Shown here: positions 10,349-19,685 of the stretch, piece by piece
How positions within the stretch are numbered: the stretch's first letter is position 1
Layout of the letters: every line of letters starts with the position of its first letter
Source of the DNA: Leishmania infantum JPCM5
Lineage: Eukaryota > Euglenozoa > Kinetoplastea > Trypanosomatida > Trypanosomatidae
Direction of reading: 5' to 3'
DNA: 64,000 nucleotides
Assembly (NCBI RefSeq): GCF_000002875.2
Contig: NC_009413.2
Span: 5,001-69,000, forward strand
The notes under the pieces: generated by a model
Databases searched by the model: none
What the model saw: the letters and a program-made list of their open reading frames with translations, nothing else
Told to the model about the DNA's origin: nothing
Position numbers and translations under genes: made by a program

Positions 10349-11616
10349 GAGTTTTTTCTCCTGTCAAACCAGATGCTGTCTTTCTCTCTAAACAGCTTTT
10401 TTCAGTGCAGCTGTGATGGACAGAACAGACCCCTCAGGACAGAGAGTGGGATGCATACATGAATGCGTGGAGGAGCGAGACGAAAAAGATGTCATGAAGA
10501 CGACAATGCGCATGATGGTGCCCTGAAGAAGTGCACCATACCGAAAGCCTGTTAGGCGCACCAAGCCTCACACGTACCTGCAGAACAGCTTGAGAGCATG
10601 CACCGCACACGGTATCCGTGACCGAGAAGGAGAGGTGAAGGTTGAAGGCAGCTAAGTAGCCTCTGTCGCCCAACAGAGAGAAAATGTATTTTTTTTTTGC
10701 CAACGTGTCCGTACACTGCCACAGAGCATCAAGCCAAACGCCGCGCGACCCATCGGCCTGTCACCGGGCCCATCGCGCGGCTGCAAAGCAGCCGTGCACA
10801 CGCCCCACAGCGATGCGCCGACCTGGTCATCGGAGAGCACGGCCCCTGCTCCATAAAGATAAACTCTACCCACCCCCACTATGCCGGTCCCCACCTGGTG
10901 CATCTCCCTCACGGTGGCACTCAGGCGTCACACACCAGCACGCAGTGCGAGGGGCCGGCCGCCATATACGTTCCAGTCACGTCGACACCTCGCCTATCGT
11001 GTGGATGGCGTGAGCCTGTGTTCCCTGTCGCGGGGCGCACCGACGCAGCGCCATCCAGGGCATGGCCGCCGACATCAGCAGCGGTGCATCTGACTTCCCC
11101 ACGTCGTGGGCACTCGGCCCTGTGACCACCAGAACTGGTCCGGCATATGGCAAGGATAGCGGCTGCTTGGCTTTCTCCCACAGTGAGTGGGGCGCTACTA
11201 GACCCTGGACACCGGGCTGAGGCGACGCCCCTGTCATCAGAGTTGACAATGAGAGCAAAGGGAAAAGAATAGGGAAGATGTGTGAGATGGGAGAGAGAGC
11301 GTGGGGATAGCGCAGCAGGCAAACGTTCGAAACGCCAGAAAGGCTTGTAAGGGAAACAAATGGGGGCATGCACCTTCGCGTGCCGCTGCGCCGGGGAGGA
11401 GGTACGGCTGGCGGCGAGAGTAACAAACAGTTCCGTGGCGTACGATGGCCCCAACGCAGGAAATAAAAGGTGTTGTCGCTTTGCTGTGCCGCTCGAAGCG
11501 TGGGCAGCAGCGCATGGTCCAGTGGGCAGCGGGCGGGCACGATGATTTACTTTGGGCCCTCGTTACCTTTACGGGAGGGCAAGAGCGTCTGTAGAGAGTG
11601 CGCACGCATCCACAGA
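10349..11616. other. Intergenic spacer containing SIDER copy 1
   Basis: 1.27 kb between the 672-residue gene and the 287-residue gene. Its central part is the SIDER element at 10700-11232. The remainder has no credible coding frame. Confidence 0.55.
10700..11232 (-). mobile_element. SIDER2-type degenerate retroposon, copy 1
   Basis: A 533-bp element that recurs with the same length at 16287-16819 and 33181-33713. Read on the minus strand it begins with GGGGCGTCGCCTCAGCCCGG and ends in an A-rich tail (10 consecutive A, complement of the T run at 10689-10698). This fits the SIDER layout: a 5' part shared with ingi/L1Tc elements and a 3' oligo-A end. Three overlapping frames (for example 10909-10652, 10709-11013 and 10881-11093) give the same peptides in all three copies, so the copies are identical or very nearly so. 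It lies in the presumed 3' UTR of the 672-residue gene (stop at 11617). This copy lacks the ~11-bp CACGGAGGGG segment that extends copies 2 and 3 at the 5' end. It carries no protein gene of its own. Naming it SIDER2 rather than SIDER1 is a judgement. Confidence 0.8.
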
Positions 11617-13635
11617 TCAAGAGCGGCGCAGAATTGTGTGAAGGTTCATACGCAAATCATCCAAAAGAAAAGCAGCGTCAGGTTCGTTCGACACCGTGTG
11701 CACCACGCAGATCAGCGCGCTGTCTCGACCACGTAGCCGGGTCGCGAGACCCTCCGCGCGTGTAGCCGGAATGCACACTGTTAAGGGGCTATTCGATGCC
11801 GCGGGCGTTTGAGAATTGTCGAGGCAGGAGGTGCACTGCAGCGCGCAAGCACCGGTGGACAGTGACGCGTGAGCATGCGCCACTGTGCCGCCGTAAAGGG
11901 AGCGCAGTGGCAAAGATGGGAAGAGAAAGAGAAGCCCCATCAGCGCCCGCTGGTGCTCCACAGGGTCGATTACCTCCCAAGGCACGTGGGTGGTCGCGAG
12001 ATGAATGAGTGTCAGGCGCGCCGACGGGGCCTCAGCAGAGGAGAAGAGGTGAGTGAGGATCGAGTACTGGCTGGAGATGTTGACGTCGGTCGTCTCAAAC
12101 AGGCACCGCCGCGCCAGAGCAATGCGCAGCATACAATGCACCCGCTTCACCGCGGCTGCATGGGGATACTCAGCGGTGCTGCGCGCGTGGCGGCTGTCCG
12201 CCTTGCTGTGAGACAGCAAGATCCTCGAGTGGGTGAGGAGCGTGCACCAGCAGCCCTTTGCATCCGCGCCGGTGCCGGGCAGCCACGGGAGAGGAAGCTG
12301 ACCTGTCTCCTTAGCCGGCTCCAAGCACAGCACCGCCCGGTCCTCTGCGTCGCCGACTTTCTGGTCCAGAGCACGGCTGAAGTGCCACGCGGCCACATCA
12401 CCGCGAGCAGCTCCACTGTTCGTGGAATCTATATCGATAGGCCCGTCGCCGGCAGCCGCGCAGGAGGAAAGTGCGGAGCGATATTCTGCATTTTTGGCCC
12501 CGGGGCGGAAAGCAGAAAGAGCATCGAGCAGCAGCGCCTCTTCGGAGACAAGAGCGTCGCAGAGCGGATGAAGGTGGTGCTCCGCCTGCCACAGCAATGC
12601 CGCGTCTCGCTCCGCTCCTGGAATGGCAATAGAACTCAGCAACGTTAATGTGAGTGCCTGTGTGGCCGCGTCACCTTGGACGACCTCTATGCCGGCCTTC
12701 GCGTGGTCAGCCGTGCATCCCACCAGCAACGCTCCCCAAGTGAGGAGTTGGTGGCAGCCGGAGTCACTCGTTAAGGCACATACCTGGCCAGCGGAGGCCG
12801 CGATCGCCTCGGCCAGGCCTCGCGGCATTCCGTCGTAGTACGTTGCCAACGTCAAGACAAGAAGTTGCATTACCGCGACAGCGGTGCCGGTGGGGAGCTC
12901 CCGATTGCGCCGCTCAATGTCGCGCATCAGCGCTCGCACAAAAAGCAACGTGGGCCTGCCCGAGCTTGAGGCGTGCAACAGGGCATCATCCTCTAACTGG
13001 TACGCAGTCGATGACGCCGCATGAAGAGAGCGGACAGCTGCCTGCAAACTTTGCTCCTCGTCTGCTGGAGAAACCGTGTCCTTCCGATAAAAGACGGCCA
13101 GGTGTCGGTGGCGCATCGGCAGCTGCCTGCGCACCAGGAAGTTCAACCTCTCTCGGGAATGTAGCCACAACGTGCGCGGTGCCTTTTGCCACAGGTCTGC
13201 AATGTAGGTCTCCACGTGATGCCCCCACTGCAGGTCAAGCGCATGGTGGCGAAACCACCCGATGCACACGGACCCGTCGGGCAGCACAAGGAGGTCGAAG
13301 AGGGGGCGCCACGTCGAGGCACACGGGTCCTCCAGGAACGTCGGTGCTACCCAGGACGACGAAGTAGGATGCGGAATCGAGTCGCTTTCGTCCACCTGGG
13401 AATCATCCGCTTGGTGGGCAACGTACTCCAAGCAGCGAGCGGCATAATCCTTTTCGAAAGCCGAGAGCTCAGAGTAGTTGGCAGCAATTGTAGGCAGAGC
13501 TGAGGGGGGATGGGGGGCGACAGCCACCGGTGGGTTACAGCCTGGCGGGCCGGTGCCGATTCGCAAAACAAACGGTGTAGCGATGGTGTGGCGTACGTGG
13601 GACAGCAGGCGCTGCCACGGCTCAGGCCGTCGCAT
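11617..13635 (-). CDS. Protein of unknown function (672 residues)
   Basis: I do not recognise this protein. The open frame reaches up to 13896, but only through a non-ATG codon. The first ATG is at 13635 and gives an N-terminus MRRPEPWQRLLSHVRHTIAT that looks like a mitochondrial import sequence. The rest is rich in A, L, H and S, with leucine-rich helical stretches (about 210-440) and the motif-like phrases VLPDGSVCIGWFRHHALDLQWG and HLATTHVPWEV. There is no transmembrane segment or catalytic signature I can identify. The helical, low-motif, imported character resembles kinetoplastid helical-repeat or mitochondrial assembly proteins, but that is a guess. Its mRNA 3' UTR would contain SIDER copy 1. 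Confidence 0.68.
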   Translation of the reverse strand: MRRPEPWQRLLSHVRHTIATPFVLRIGTGPPGCNPPVAVAPHPPSALPTIAANYSELSAFEKDYAARCLEYVAHQADDSQVDESDSIPHPTSSSWVAPTFLEDPCASTWRPLFDLLVLPDGSVCIGWFRHHALDLQWGHHVETYIADLWQKAPRTLWLHSRERLNFLVRRQLPMRHRHLAVFYRKDTVSPADEEQSLQAAVRSLHAASSTAYQLEDDALLHASSSGRPTLLFVRALMRDIERRNRELPTGTAVAVMQLLVLTLATYYDGMPRGLAEAIAASAGQVCALTSDSGCHQLLTWGALLVGCTADHAKAGIEVVQGDAATQALTLTLLSSIAIPGAERDAALLWQAEHHLHPLCDALVSEEALLLDALSAFRPGAKNAEYRSALSSCAAAGDGPIDIDSTNSGAARGDVAAWHFSRALDQKVGDAEDRAVLCLEPAKETGQLPLPWLPGTGADAKGCWCTLLTHSRILLSHSKADSRHARSTAEYPHAAAVKRVHCMLRIALARRCLFETTDVNISSQYSILTHLFSSAEAPSARLTLIHLATTHVPWEVIDPVEHQRALMGLLFLFPSLPLRSLYGGTVAHAHASLSTGACALQCTSCLDNSQTPAASNSPLTVCIPATRAEGLATRLRGRDSALICVVHTVSNEPDAAFLLDDLRMNLHTILRRS

Positions 13636-14548
13636 TTGAAAGCCGTGAATGAAAACGTCTACAAACGAACGCACAACTCCGCCTCTAGAAAGCGCTGTAG
13701 TTTTCTGGACTGAGGAGTTCCGCAAGATGAAAGATGCCGCAGGGTGGAAGGGCAACGTTGCATCGCCACAGAGCGAAGGTTGATGGCAGGAAGGGAGCCC
13801 AGCAGAGCAGCAAATATGATGCACGATGACCGAGCGAGAGGGGGGAGGGGGGCGAGGGAGGGCAGAGGTGGCGAGAGAGGAAGAGAAAGTACACAAATGA
13901 GTGTTGTCTGCAACAAAAGGGGGAAAGCGCCGAGGGGCTTCAGCGGTTGCAACCAGGGCCCCTTTTCCTCCTCATGGCTCTCTCGATCTCCCTTCCCTGG
14001 CAACCTCAACACACATGCACAGTGCACGTATGTCGCTTTGCGCGTGGTGGAAAGGGCAGCGGCGCATGCGCATAGAGACAGCACACACAAAAAAAGCGAA
14101 TGCAGTGATCCCTTCCCCCTCGCAGCGAAAGAGCCAGCGAACAAGAAGCTTGCGTGTTATTGTCTAGCTCGCGAACGGACCCCTGCACACAGATTGAGAT
14201 GCCACGTTGCCAGCAAGAGAGAAGGGGAAGTAGTGAGACACATTAGTTGTATATCGTCTGGCATCGCCAAATTCATTCCTTCACGTGGCAGCTGCGCGGC
14301 GGGGGAGCTTCCTTCCTACTGTGATGGGAGAGAAGGCCCGCGCAAAGTGCCTATCCCACTGCGTGACCGAGCGTAGAAAGGCAACAACGCGGGCACTTAC
14401 GTGTCTGAGACTGTTGCTAACCCTCTCATTCTTGAGCTGCGCGCCTGCACGTCGCTTCGCACCAAAGTCGCACGGGATCGTCGAGTGCGCGCGTCCCACT
14501 CCGCCCCGCGCACACGCAGACAGTTCTGTACTAGCCGCTGCGGCCATT
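13636..14548. other. Intergenic spacer between the 672-residue gene and TrpRS
   Basis: 0.9 kb. The minus strand is pyrimidine-rich around 13830-13900 and 13960-14000, where the plus strand reads GAGAGGGGGGAGGGGGGCG, which are likely splice/polyadenylation tracts. Overlapping open frames here (for example minus strand 14144-13659) show biased low-complexity composition and overlap the neighbouring gene. I do not call them genes. Confidence 0.5.
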
Positions 14549-15739
14549 TTACTTCCTTGACTCCGCCTCCTCCTTCGCCGGTCCCATGGCGCGGACGGCA
14601 GTGAAGAGCTCCACATCGGCCTCCGTCACCTTTTTCCGCGCTTCCTGGTGTGCCGTCACGATGCTGGTGATTTGTTGAATGAGGACTTTCTTCACGTCAC
14701 CGGTCATGATACGGCCAAGCATGTAGTCCTTCTGGAGGCGCGTCAACTCCTCGTCATCCTCGAGGAAAAAGCGGAGCCACTGCATAGGTACGTCGACGTT
14801 GGTGTTACCACCAAGAAGCAGCTGCTCCTTCTTATCTGCGCCACCACCGCTGAAGGCGTGTTTGTTGATCTTGTCTTTGATCATCTTGGGGGTGTCTGTC
14901 AGAAAGACGGCAGCGCCGGTGGATGAGCTCATCTTGCCCTTCGACCCACTAAGACCGGGGAAGAACTTGGAGTGGATAACGGCTGGCTTCAAATATCCCA
15001 TGCGCGGCGCCACGTCGCGCGTAAGACGGAAGTACGGGTCTTGGTCGATCGCTTGCGGAATCATGCAGAAGACGTTGCCCTTCTCCTGCGGAAAAATGTG
15101 TGGAAACGCCGCCGAGAAGGAGGGTGCTGCCTGAATCGCAGGGAACATCCAGCGGCCGCAGTTGTCCTCCATCTTGAAGCCGAAGCAGCCCCGCACCTGG
15201 CTAGCCGTGTACGCCTTCTCGATGCGTGCGACAATGCGATACATCCGTCCCACGTACTCAAAGTCCCTGAAGATGAACGTCAGCTTCGGGTCAAAGCCAA
15301 AGGCAATGATGTCCTTCAAGTTTTCCGTGGTCATCTTATCGATCTCGTCCATTGTCAAGTCCTTGAAAAAGAACTTTTCGTCATCGGTGAGCTGAATCAC
15401 CAGCGGCACATGGAAGGTGTCCTGCAGCCACTTGGTGAACATGAAAGGTATCAGGTGGCCAACGTGCATCGACTCGCTGCTGGGACCACGGCCGGTGTAC
15501 AGGTAGAAAGGCTGTCCCTTCTCGTATGCATCGAGGATTAAGTTCAAATCACGGTGGGAGAAGAAGATGCCGCGGCGCAGAAAGTGATGGGGTTTCTTCC
15601 TGGTCAGCCGCTCCATCCGCTCCAGCAGCTTTTCGTCGATCGCCTGGCACCCAAAATGTTTGATGAGCTTGTCATAGTTCACGTCACCCTCCACCGTCCA
15701 CGGGGTCACGACAACCTCCTGCGCGGCGGGGTCCTCCAT
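14549..15739 (-). CDS. Tryptophanyl-tRNA synthetase, eukaryotic cytosolic type
   Basis: A 396-residue class I aminoacyl-tRNA synthetase that joins tryptophan to tRNA-Trp using ATP. The nucleotide-binding motif appears as ESMHVGHLIPF (the HIGH equivalent, about 95) within YTGRGPSSESMHVGH, matching the cytosolic eukaryotic form rather than the bacterial/mitochondrial one. It is followed by LTDDEKFFFKDL, and the second signature is GKMSSSTGA (about 270), the KMSKS loop. There is no WHEP extension, and the length fits the catalytic plus anticodon-binding core. The start is ATG 15739 (MEDPAAQEVV): the frame continues upstream only through a TTG, and a strong splice acceptor lies directly before that codon. 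Trypanosomatids carry two TrpRS enzymes, one nuclear-cytosolic and one mitochondrial reading UGA; this one has the cytosolic character and no import sequence. Confidence 0.96.
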   Translation of the reverse strand: MEDPAAQEVVVTPWTVEGDVNYDKLIKHFGCQAIDEKLLERMERLTRKKPHHFLRRGIFFSHRDLNLILDAYEKGQPFYLYTGRGPSSESMHVGHLIPFMFTKWLQDTFHVPLVIQLTDDEKFFFKDLTMDEIDKMTTENLKDIIAFGFDPKLTFIFRDFEYVGRMYRIVARIEKAYTASQVRGCFGFKMEDNCGRWMFPAIQAAPSFSAAFPHIFPQEKGNVFCMIPQAIDQDPYFRLTRDVAPRMGYLKPAVIHSKFFPGLSGSKGKMSSSTGAAVFLTDTPKMIKDKINKHAFSGGGADKKEQLLLGGNTNVDVPMQWLRFFLEDDEELTRLQKDYMLGRIMTGDVKKVLIQQITSIVTAHQEARKKVTEADVELFTAVRAMGPAKEEAESRK

Positions 15740-15763
15740 CCTTAAGAAGCCGGCAACACACAA

Positions 15764-15795
15764 CTGAGAACACAGCGAGGCAAAAAAAAAAATGG
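15764..15795 (-). promoter_or_regulatory. Predicted trans-splicing acceptor for TrpRS
   Basis: On the minus strand a run of T residues (complement of 15782-15792) followed by GCCTCGCTGTGTTCTCAG places the AG at 15765-15764. It gives a 24-nt 5' UTR and excludes any start further upstream, fixing the start at 15739. Confidence 0.6.
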
Positions 15796-16286
15796 AGTGC
15801 GGCGATGAATTCGGTTGGGTTGTGGAGCCGCAGTCGATCTTGGCTGAGCAAGCGCAGGAAAGATGCGCAGCAGCGAAGCAGTGTAACCCGTGCTTTCATT
15901 GGTATAAGCATAAAGAAGCGAAGGCAGCGAGTAGTAACATGAAGGGTGAACACGCCAGAGGGAGAAAGAGGTAGCGGCGGAAAGGGTGCATCATCAAGCA
16001 TGGCAGAAGAAGTCGCTAAGTAAAACGGTCAGCCGTAAAGCATTCATTGCCACTCAACAACGAAGGAAAGAAGGAGAGGTGATGAGGTGCTAGTAGGCCG
16101 CAGACTCCCACCACCCTCACTAACGGCAATCCCTTCGTGTTTTCATGTGCGCTGCGGAGAGGGTGTCTGAGGCGATTTTTATGCGTGGGACCACGCACGC
16201 CCAGAGAGCGCAAAAAAGCACAAGATCAAGAACCAACAGCGGCGCCAAATAAAAATAAGCACAGTGCGAAGAAGGACCTTTTCTTT

Positions 16287-16837
16287 CCAACGTGTCCGTA
16301 CACTGCCACAGAGCATCAAGCCAAACGCCGCGCGACCCATCGGCCTGTCACCGGGCCCATCGCGCGGCTGCAAAGCAGCCGTGCACACGCCCCACAGCGA
16401 TGCGCCGACCTGGTCATCGGAGAGCACGGCCCCTGCTCCATAAAGATAAACTCTACCCACCCCCACTATGCCGGTCCCCACCTGGTGCATCTCCCTCACG
16501 GTGGCACTCAGGCGTCACACACCAGCACGCAGTGCGAGGGGCCGGCCGCCATATACGTTCCAGTCACGTCGACACCTCGCCTATCGTGTGGATGGCGTGA
16601 GCCTGTGTTCCCTGTCGCGGGGCGCACCGACGCAGCGCCATCCAGGGCATGGCCGCCGACATCAGCAGCGGTGCATCTGACTTCCCCACGTCGTGGGCAC
16701 TCGGCCCTGTGACCACCAGAACTGGTCCGGCATATGGCAAGGATAGCGGCTGCTTGGCTTTCTCCCACAGTGAGTGGGGCGCTACTAGACCCTGGACACC
16801 GGGCTGAGGCGACGCCCCTCACGGAGGGGGAGGGAGG
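16287..16837 (-). mobile_element. SIDER2-type degenerate retroposon, copy 2
   Basis: The same 533-bp core as copies 1 and 3 (16287-16819). It is followed on its 5' side by CACGGAGGGG plus a purine-rich stretch to 16837, shared with copy 3 apart from one base. The 5' end can form a small hairpin (CCCCTCCGTGAGGGG on the minus strand). The 3' A-rich tail reads AAAGAAAAGG, unlike the tails of the other two copies. It lies 320 bp beyond the SNARE stop codon, so in that gene's presumed 3' UTR. Confidence 0.8.
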
Positions 16838-17155
16838 ATGCAAAACTGGAAGAAGGGAAAGCAGGGCAATCCCCAATACACATATGTCCACAGCAGCAGC
16901 AAGGGCACATGCGGTCGTAGAGAGGGTGAAATGCCGGGCACGGGTAAGAAAGGGTGAATCGTGCAACAGCGTCCCTTCTCCCAAATCACAGCGACAGCGA
17001 TCAATAACGCATAATAAACGAAAATGCAGAGGCTGACACACGCAATAAGTATCGGAAATCAGTCGAGGCGCTAAAGCTCAGAGAGAGTCAGCGGGGACGG
17101 GAAGGGGAGGGCAACAGCGCGTATGCAGCGATGGTAACGGAGCTGGCTCGTCGGC

Positions 17156-17920
17156 TCAGTTCATGAGCAGACCGATGCTAACGATGGCAAGCATGATCAT
17201 CATGCATATGAAGAGTATCTTGTTCCGGGAGGACGTTGCTTGATACTGCTGCGCGCGGCGCAGGTGCTGCGAGGCGTTGCGGGTGGCGCGCTCTGCGGAG
17301 GAGAGGTTATTCTCCACAATATCGAGCTGCTCCCCTTGCTCGTTGACCATTCCGTTGATGTGCTGGAAAATTTCATGGATGTCGCGCACGTTCTCCGCAA
17401 TCTCGCCTGTCTCGCGCTGTCGCTCTAGCATGAGCTCCTCGTACATGTCACGCTCAAACTGCACCCGTTGCGGAGACTCCGTGTTCAACAGCGACTGCCC
17501 TTCATTTTCCTCATCATCCTCGCTTGCCTCACGGAATGCCCGAAGCGCACGGTTGCTATGAGTGCCCCGTGCAGACTCGCCGTGCATGCACTTACGGTAG
17601 AAGTCGTTGCAGGTCCTCTCGTAGTCCTTGAGAACCATCTCAGCGTCTTTGGCAAGCTTCTTGCCCTCGTCGCTAAGACTCTTGTCCAGTAAGATGAACC
17701 GCTCAAATGACTTTACGATCTTGCGGATGTCCTGCACATCGGTAGCGTTGGCGTCACGTGTGATGCGCTTCACCTCCTCGCGCTCCGTCTTGATCTCCTC
17801 GACGGAGCTGCGCCGATTGGTGATACGGCGTATAGCCGTTATCTTCTGCCCGAGCGACTGCAAATGCTTTGCGAGCAGGTCGCAGGCGCGGCGCCAGCTG
17901 GGGTCCCCCATTTCGTGCAT
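17156..17920 (-). CDS. Qa-SNARE (syntaxin-like), tail-anchored
   Basis: A 254-residue membrane-fusion protein. The N-terminal half (about 1-125) is helical and charged, as in a syntaxin Habc domain. A polar linker with an acidic patch follows. The SNARE helix spans about 165-225 and contains IHEIFQHINGMVNEQGEQLD, a close match to the Qa consensus, with the central-layer glutamine in NEQGE. A single C-terminal hydrophobic anchor (FICMMIMLAIVSIGLLMN) ends the protein, placing almost all of it in the cytosol. The pattern is nearest to endosomal/vacuolar syntaxins of the Pep12/syntaxin-7/12 group, but the compartment cannot be fixed from sequence. ATG 17920 and ATG 17911 are both possible starts, three codons apart. 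SIDER copy 2 lies in the presumed 3' UTR. Confidence 0.87.
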   Translation of the reverse strand: MHEMGDPSWRRACDLLAKHLQSLGQKITAIRRITNRRSSVEEIKTEREEVKRITRDANATDVQDIRKIVKSFERFILLDKSLSDEGKKLAKDAEMVLKDYERTCNDFYRKCMHGESARGTHSNRALRAFREASEDDEENEGQSLLNTESPQRVQFERDMYEELMLERQRETGEIAENVRDIHEIFQHINGMVNEQGEQLDIVENNLSSAERATRNASQHLRRAQQYQATSSRNKILFICMMIMLAIVSIGLLMN

Positions 17921-18688
17921 AAGGAATGGCAGTGGGATGCCGAAGCGTAGGAAGCGCAGCGCCTTTTCGGGGAGATGGAAAAGAGAGGGGAATGAACAGG
18001 AAAAGTAGAGCCGATGCTAGCTGAGCGCGGAGGTGTACGCGTGTGCCTCTTTTGGCAGGGATAGCCGTGCCTCCCCGTGTAGTTGTGGAGGGGCGTATAA
18101 GGAAGGGAGGAGAACGGTGCAGCGGTGGTGCAACTAAAAGAAAATGTAAAGATGACGGCAAGGATGGGAGGAATGCGTCAAGCGTCCAACTTGCACTTTT
18201 TGCGAAGAGCCGTTCTTCTTTCTTTTTATTACACCACAGAAACGGATGGCGGTGACAGCAGGCGACACCGCGCAGATTGTGGGCCGTCCACCGCGAGCGT
18301 TGATGGAAGCACGTGCTCACACAAGAGAGAGATAAAGAATGGAGACGGTGGATGGACGGAGTAGGGAAGGGGGCTGCGCGCAAGCGACGAATGAGCGTGA
18401 TTCGAAAAACGAAGAGACAGAGTCGTGCGATCAGGGCGCGAGCGATTCAACGTACGACCAACATTGCCACAGCCCGCCGCTGCGCGCATGGGGCGACGCA
18501 GAGGATTTTGAAAACACGGTGAATGGCAGAAAAGGGAGAAGATTTTGCGCGAGCGCTTTCTTGTGTTGTGCTTTCACATTAATACTGCGCTTACCTGCTG
18601 CACGTGTGTCAGTGCTTCTACAGTGGAGCGTTTTTCTTTACCTTCCACGGCTGCCGCGCAGCGGAGTCCTTTCGGAGAAGCAGCCACC
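17921..18688. other. Intergenic spacer between the SNARE gene and the Sen15-like gene
   Basis: About 770 bp. It includes the SNARE splice signal and presumably the 3' UTR of the small gene to its right. No gene is recognised. Confidence 0.5.
17963..18008 (-). promoter_or_regulatory. Predicted trans-splicing acceptor for the SNARE mRNA
   Basis: A C/T-rich run on the minus strand (about 18008 to 17968: TTTTCCTGTTCATTCCCCTC and onward) is followed by the first AG at 17964-17963, 43 nt before the start codon at 17920. Confidence 0.45.
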
Positions 18689-19063
18689 TCAACGGCAAGT
18701 CAAGTGATCGTCGGGTTTGCTTCGCAACACGCCAGCCACAGCAGTCTCACACCTGTAGTAGGACACTGTTCCGGCCAGGTCCACAAAGCCGACAAAGCAG
18801 CTTACCTCATCTTCCTTGTGTGCCGTCTGCCATGCTTCCACAAGTGCTATCCACTCCGTCAATACTGCCTCGCTGATGTTGTTAGTGTCGCTTGCCTCGA
18901 CAGCGATGAAGAGACGCTGCAGTTGAGCGCCGCTGTCGTCGGTCCACGTACTCGAGACGACGAAGGCGCCATCGGAGACGGGTTTTACATACTGAGTGGT
19001 CCACAGAGGCAGCCGGCTCTGCACATCCGCGTAGAGAGCAGTCAGGAAAGGGCTGTGACTCAT
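18689..19063 (-). CDS. Small protein, candidate tRNA-splicing endonuclease subunit Sen15
   Basis: A 124-residue protein beginning MSHSPFLTALYADVQSR. Its strand pattern resembles the Sen15 fold: a middle strand reading LQRLFIAVEASD, a helix rich in acidic and aromatic residues (SEAVLTEWIALVEAWQTAH), and a final CFVGFVDLAGTVSYYRC that parallels the LAIVDSDSTVVYY-type last strand of Sen15. In other eukaryotes Sen15 is a small structural partner of the Sen34 catalytic subunit in the endonuclease that removes tRNA introns in the nucleus. Trypanosomatids have an intron in tRNA-Tyr, so the complex is expected. The match rests on short stretches and length only; a small unrelated alpha/beta protein is possible. 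The start is a clear ATG. Confidence 0.45.
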   Translation of the reverse strand: MSHSPFLTALYADVQSRLPLWTTQYVKPVSDGAFVVSSTWTDDSGAQLQRLFIAVEASDTNNISEAVLTEWIALVEAWQTAHKEDEVSCFVGFVDLAGTVSYYRCETAVAGVLRSKPDDHLTCR

Positions 19064-19685
19064 GCGATGCGCGCCTGTCTGCAGGGTGCACAGTTCATGC
19101 CTCTAAAAGTGAGGGGGGAAGCAAGAGACGAGTAGGGCAACGAAAACTAAGGGGGAGGAGTTGGAAAGGTAGAAACTCGACCAGTGGGTCTCGCGGGCGG
19201 AAGCTTTTGGTGACTGTACTCGCTGTTTCTTGGCAGCAAGACACATCGCCACAAAAAGAAAAAAAAGGGAGGAGCTACACTGTCGGACAGAGAGGCACGG
19301 GGAGTGAGAGAGACTTCACTCCTCCGCGCGGCATGCCCCGCACCGCGATGGAATGCCTCGAGTAGGACCTTGAAGGAAAGGGCCATCATTCATAATGGGT
19401 GCGCTGTTTCTTCTGCCCACCTTTCGCGGGAAGTGTTCAACGGTCTACAGTATTGCACATCGGCATCCTCACACACGAGGAAGAAGAGAGATTGATGCCT
19501 GCAGGGAAAGGCCTCAGCGAGAAGCGGGAATCTAGATGCGTGGTAGGCTCTCGCCGCAGTGCTGGCCGCCGCACAAACCTCTCTTGTCAACCCTACCAAT
19601 TCCAATCGCAGTGGAAAAGCAAGGCTCGATGAGGTAGTGTGTGTGTGTGTGTGTGTAGCAATGCACTGAAGGCGGTGCCTGCCCG
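19064..19685. other. Intergenic spacer between the Sen15-like gene and IFT27
   Basis: 620 bp without a gene. It holds a (GT)10 microsatellite at 19637-19656 near the IFT27 stop codon and an A-rich stretch near 19250-19270. Confidence 0.5.
19637..19656. repeat. (GT)10 microsatellite
   Basis: Ten perfect GT units, about 30 bp downstream of the IFT27 stop codon, within its 3' UTR. Confidence 0.9.

Larger units (their letters stand above)
15740..17155. other. Intergenic spacer containing SIDER copy 2
   Basis: 1.4 kb between the SNARE gene and TrpRS, with SIDER copy 2 in the middle and the TrpRS splice signal at the left end. No other gene is apparent. Confidence 0.55.

Noticed and set aside
13636..13896. 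Upstream extension of the 672-residue gene
   Set aside because: It begins at a non-ATG codon and has low-complexity, UTR-like composition. The first ATG at 13635 gives a plausible N-terminus.
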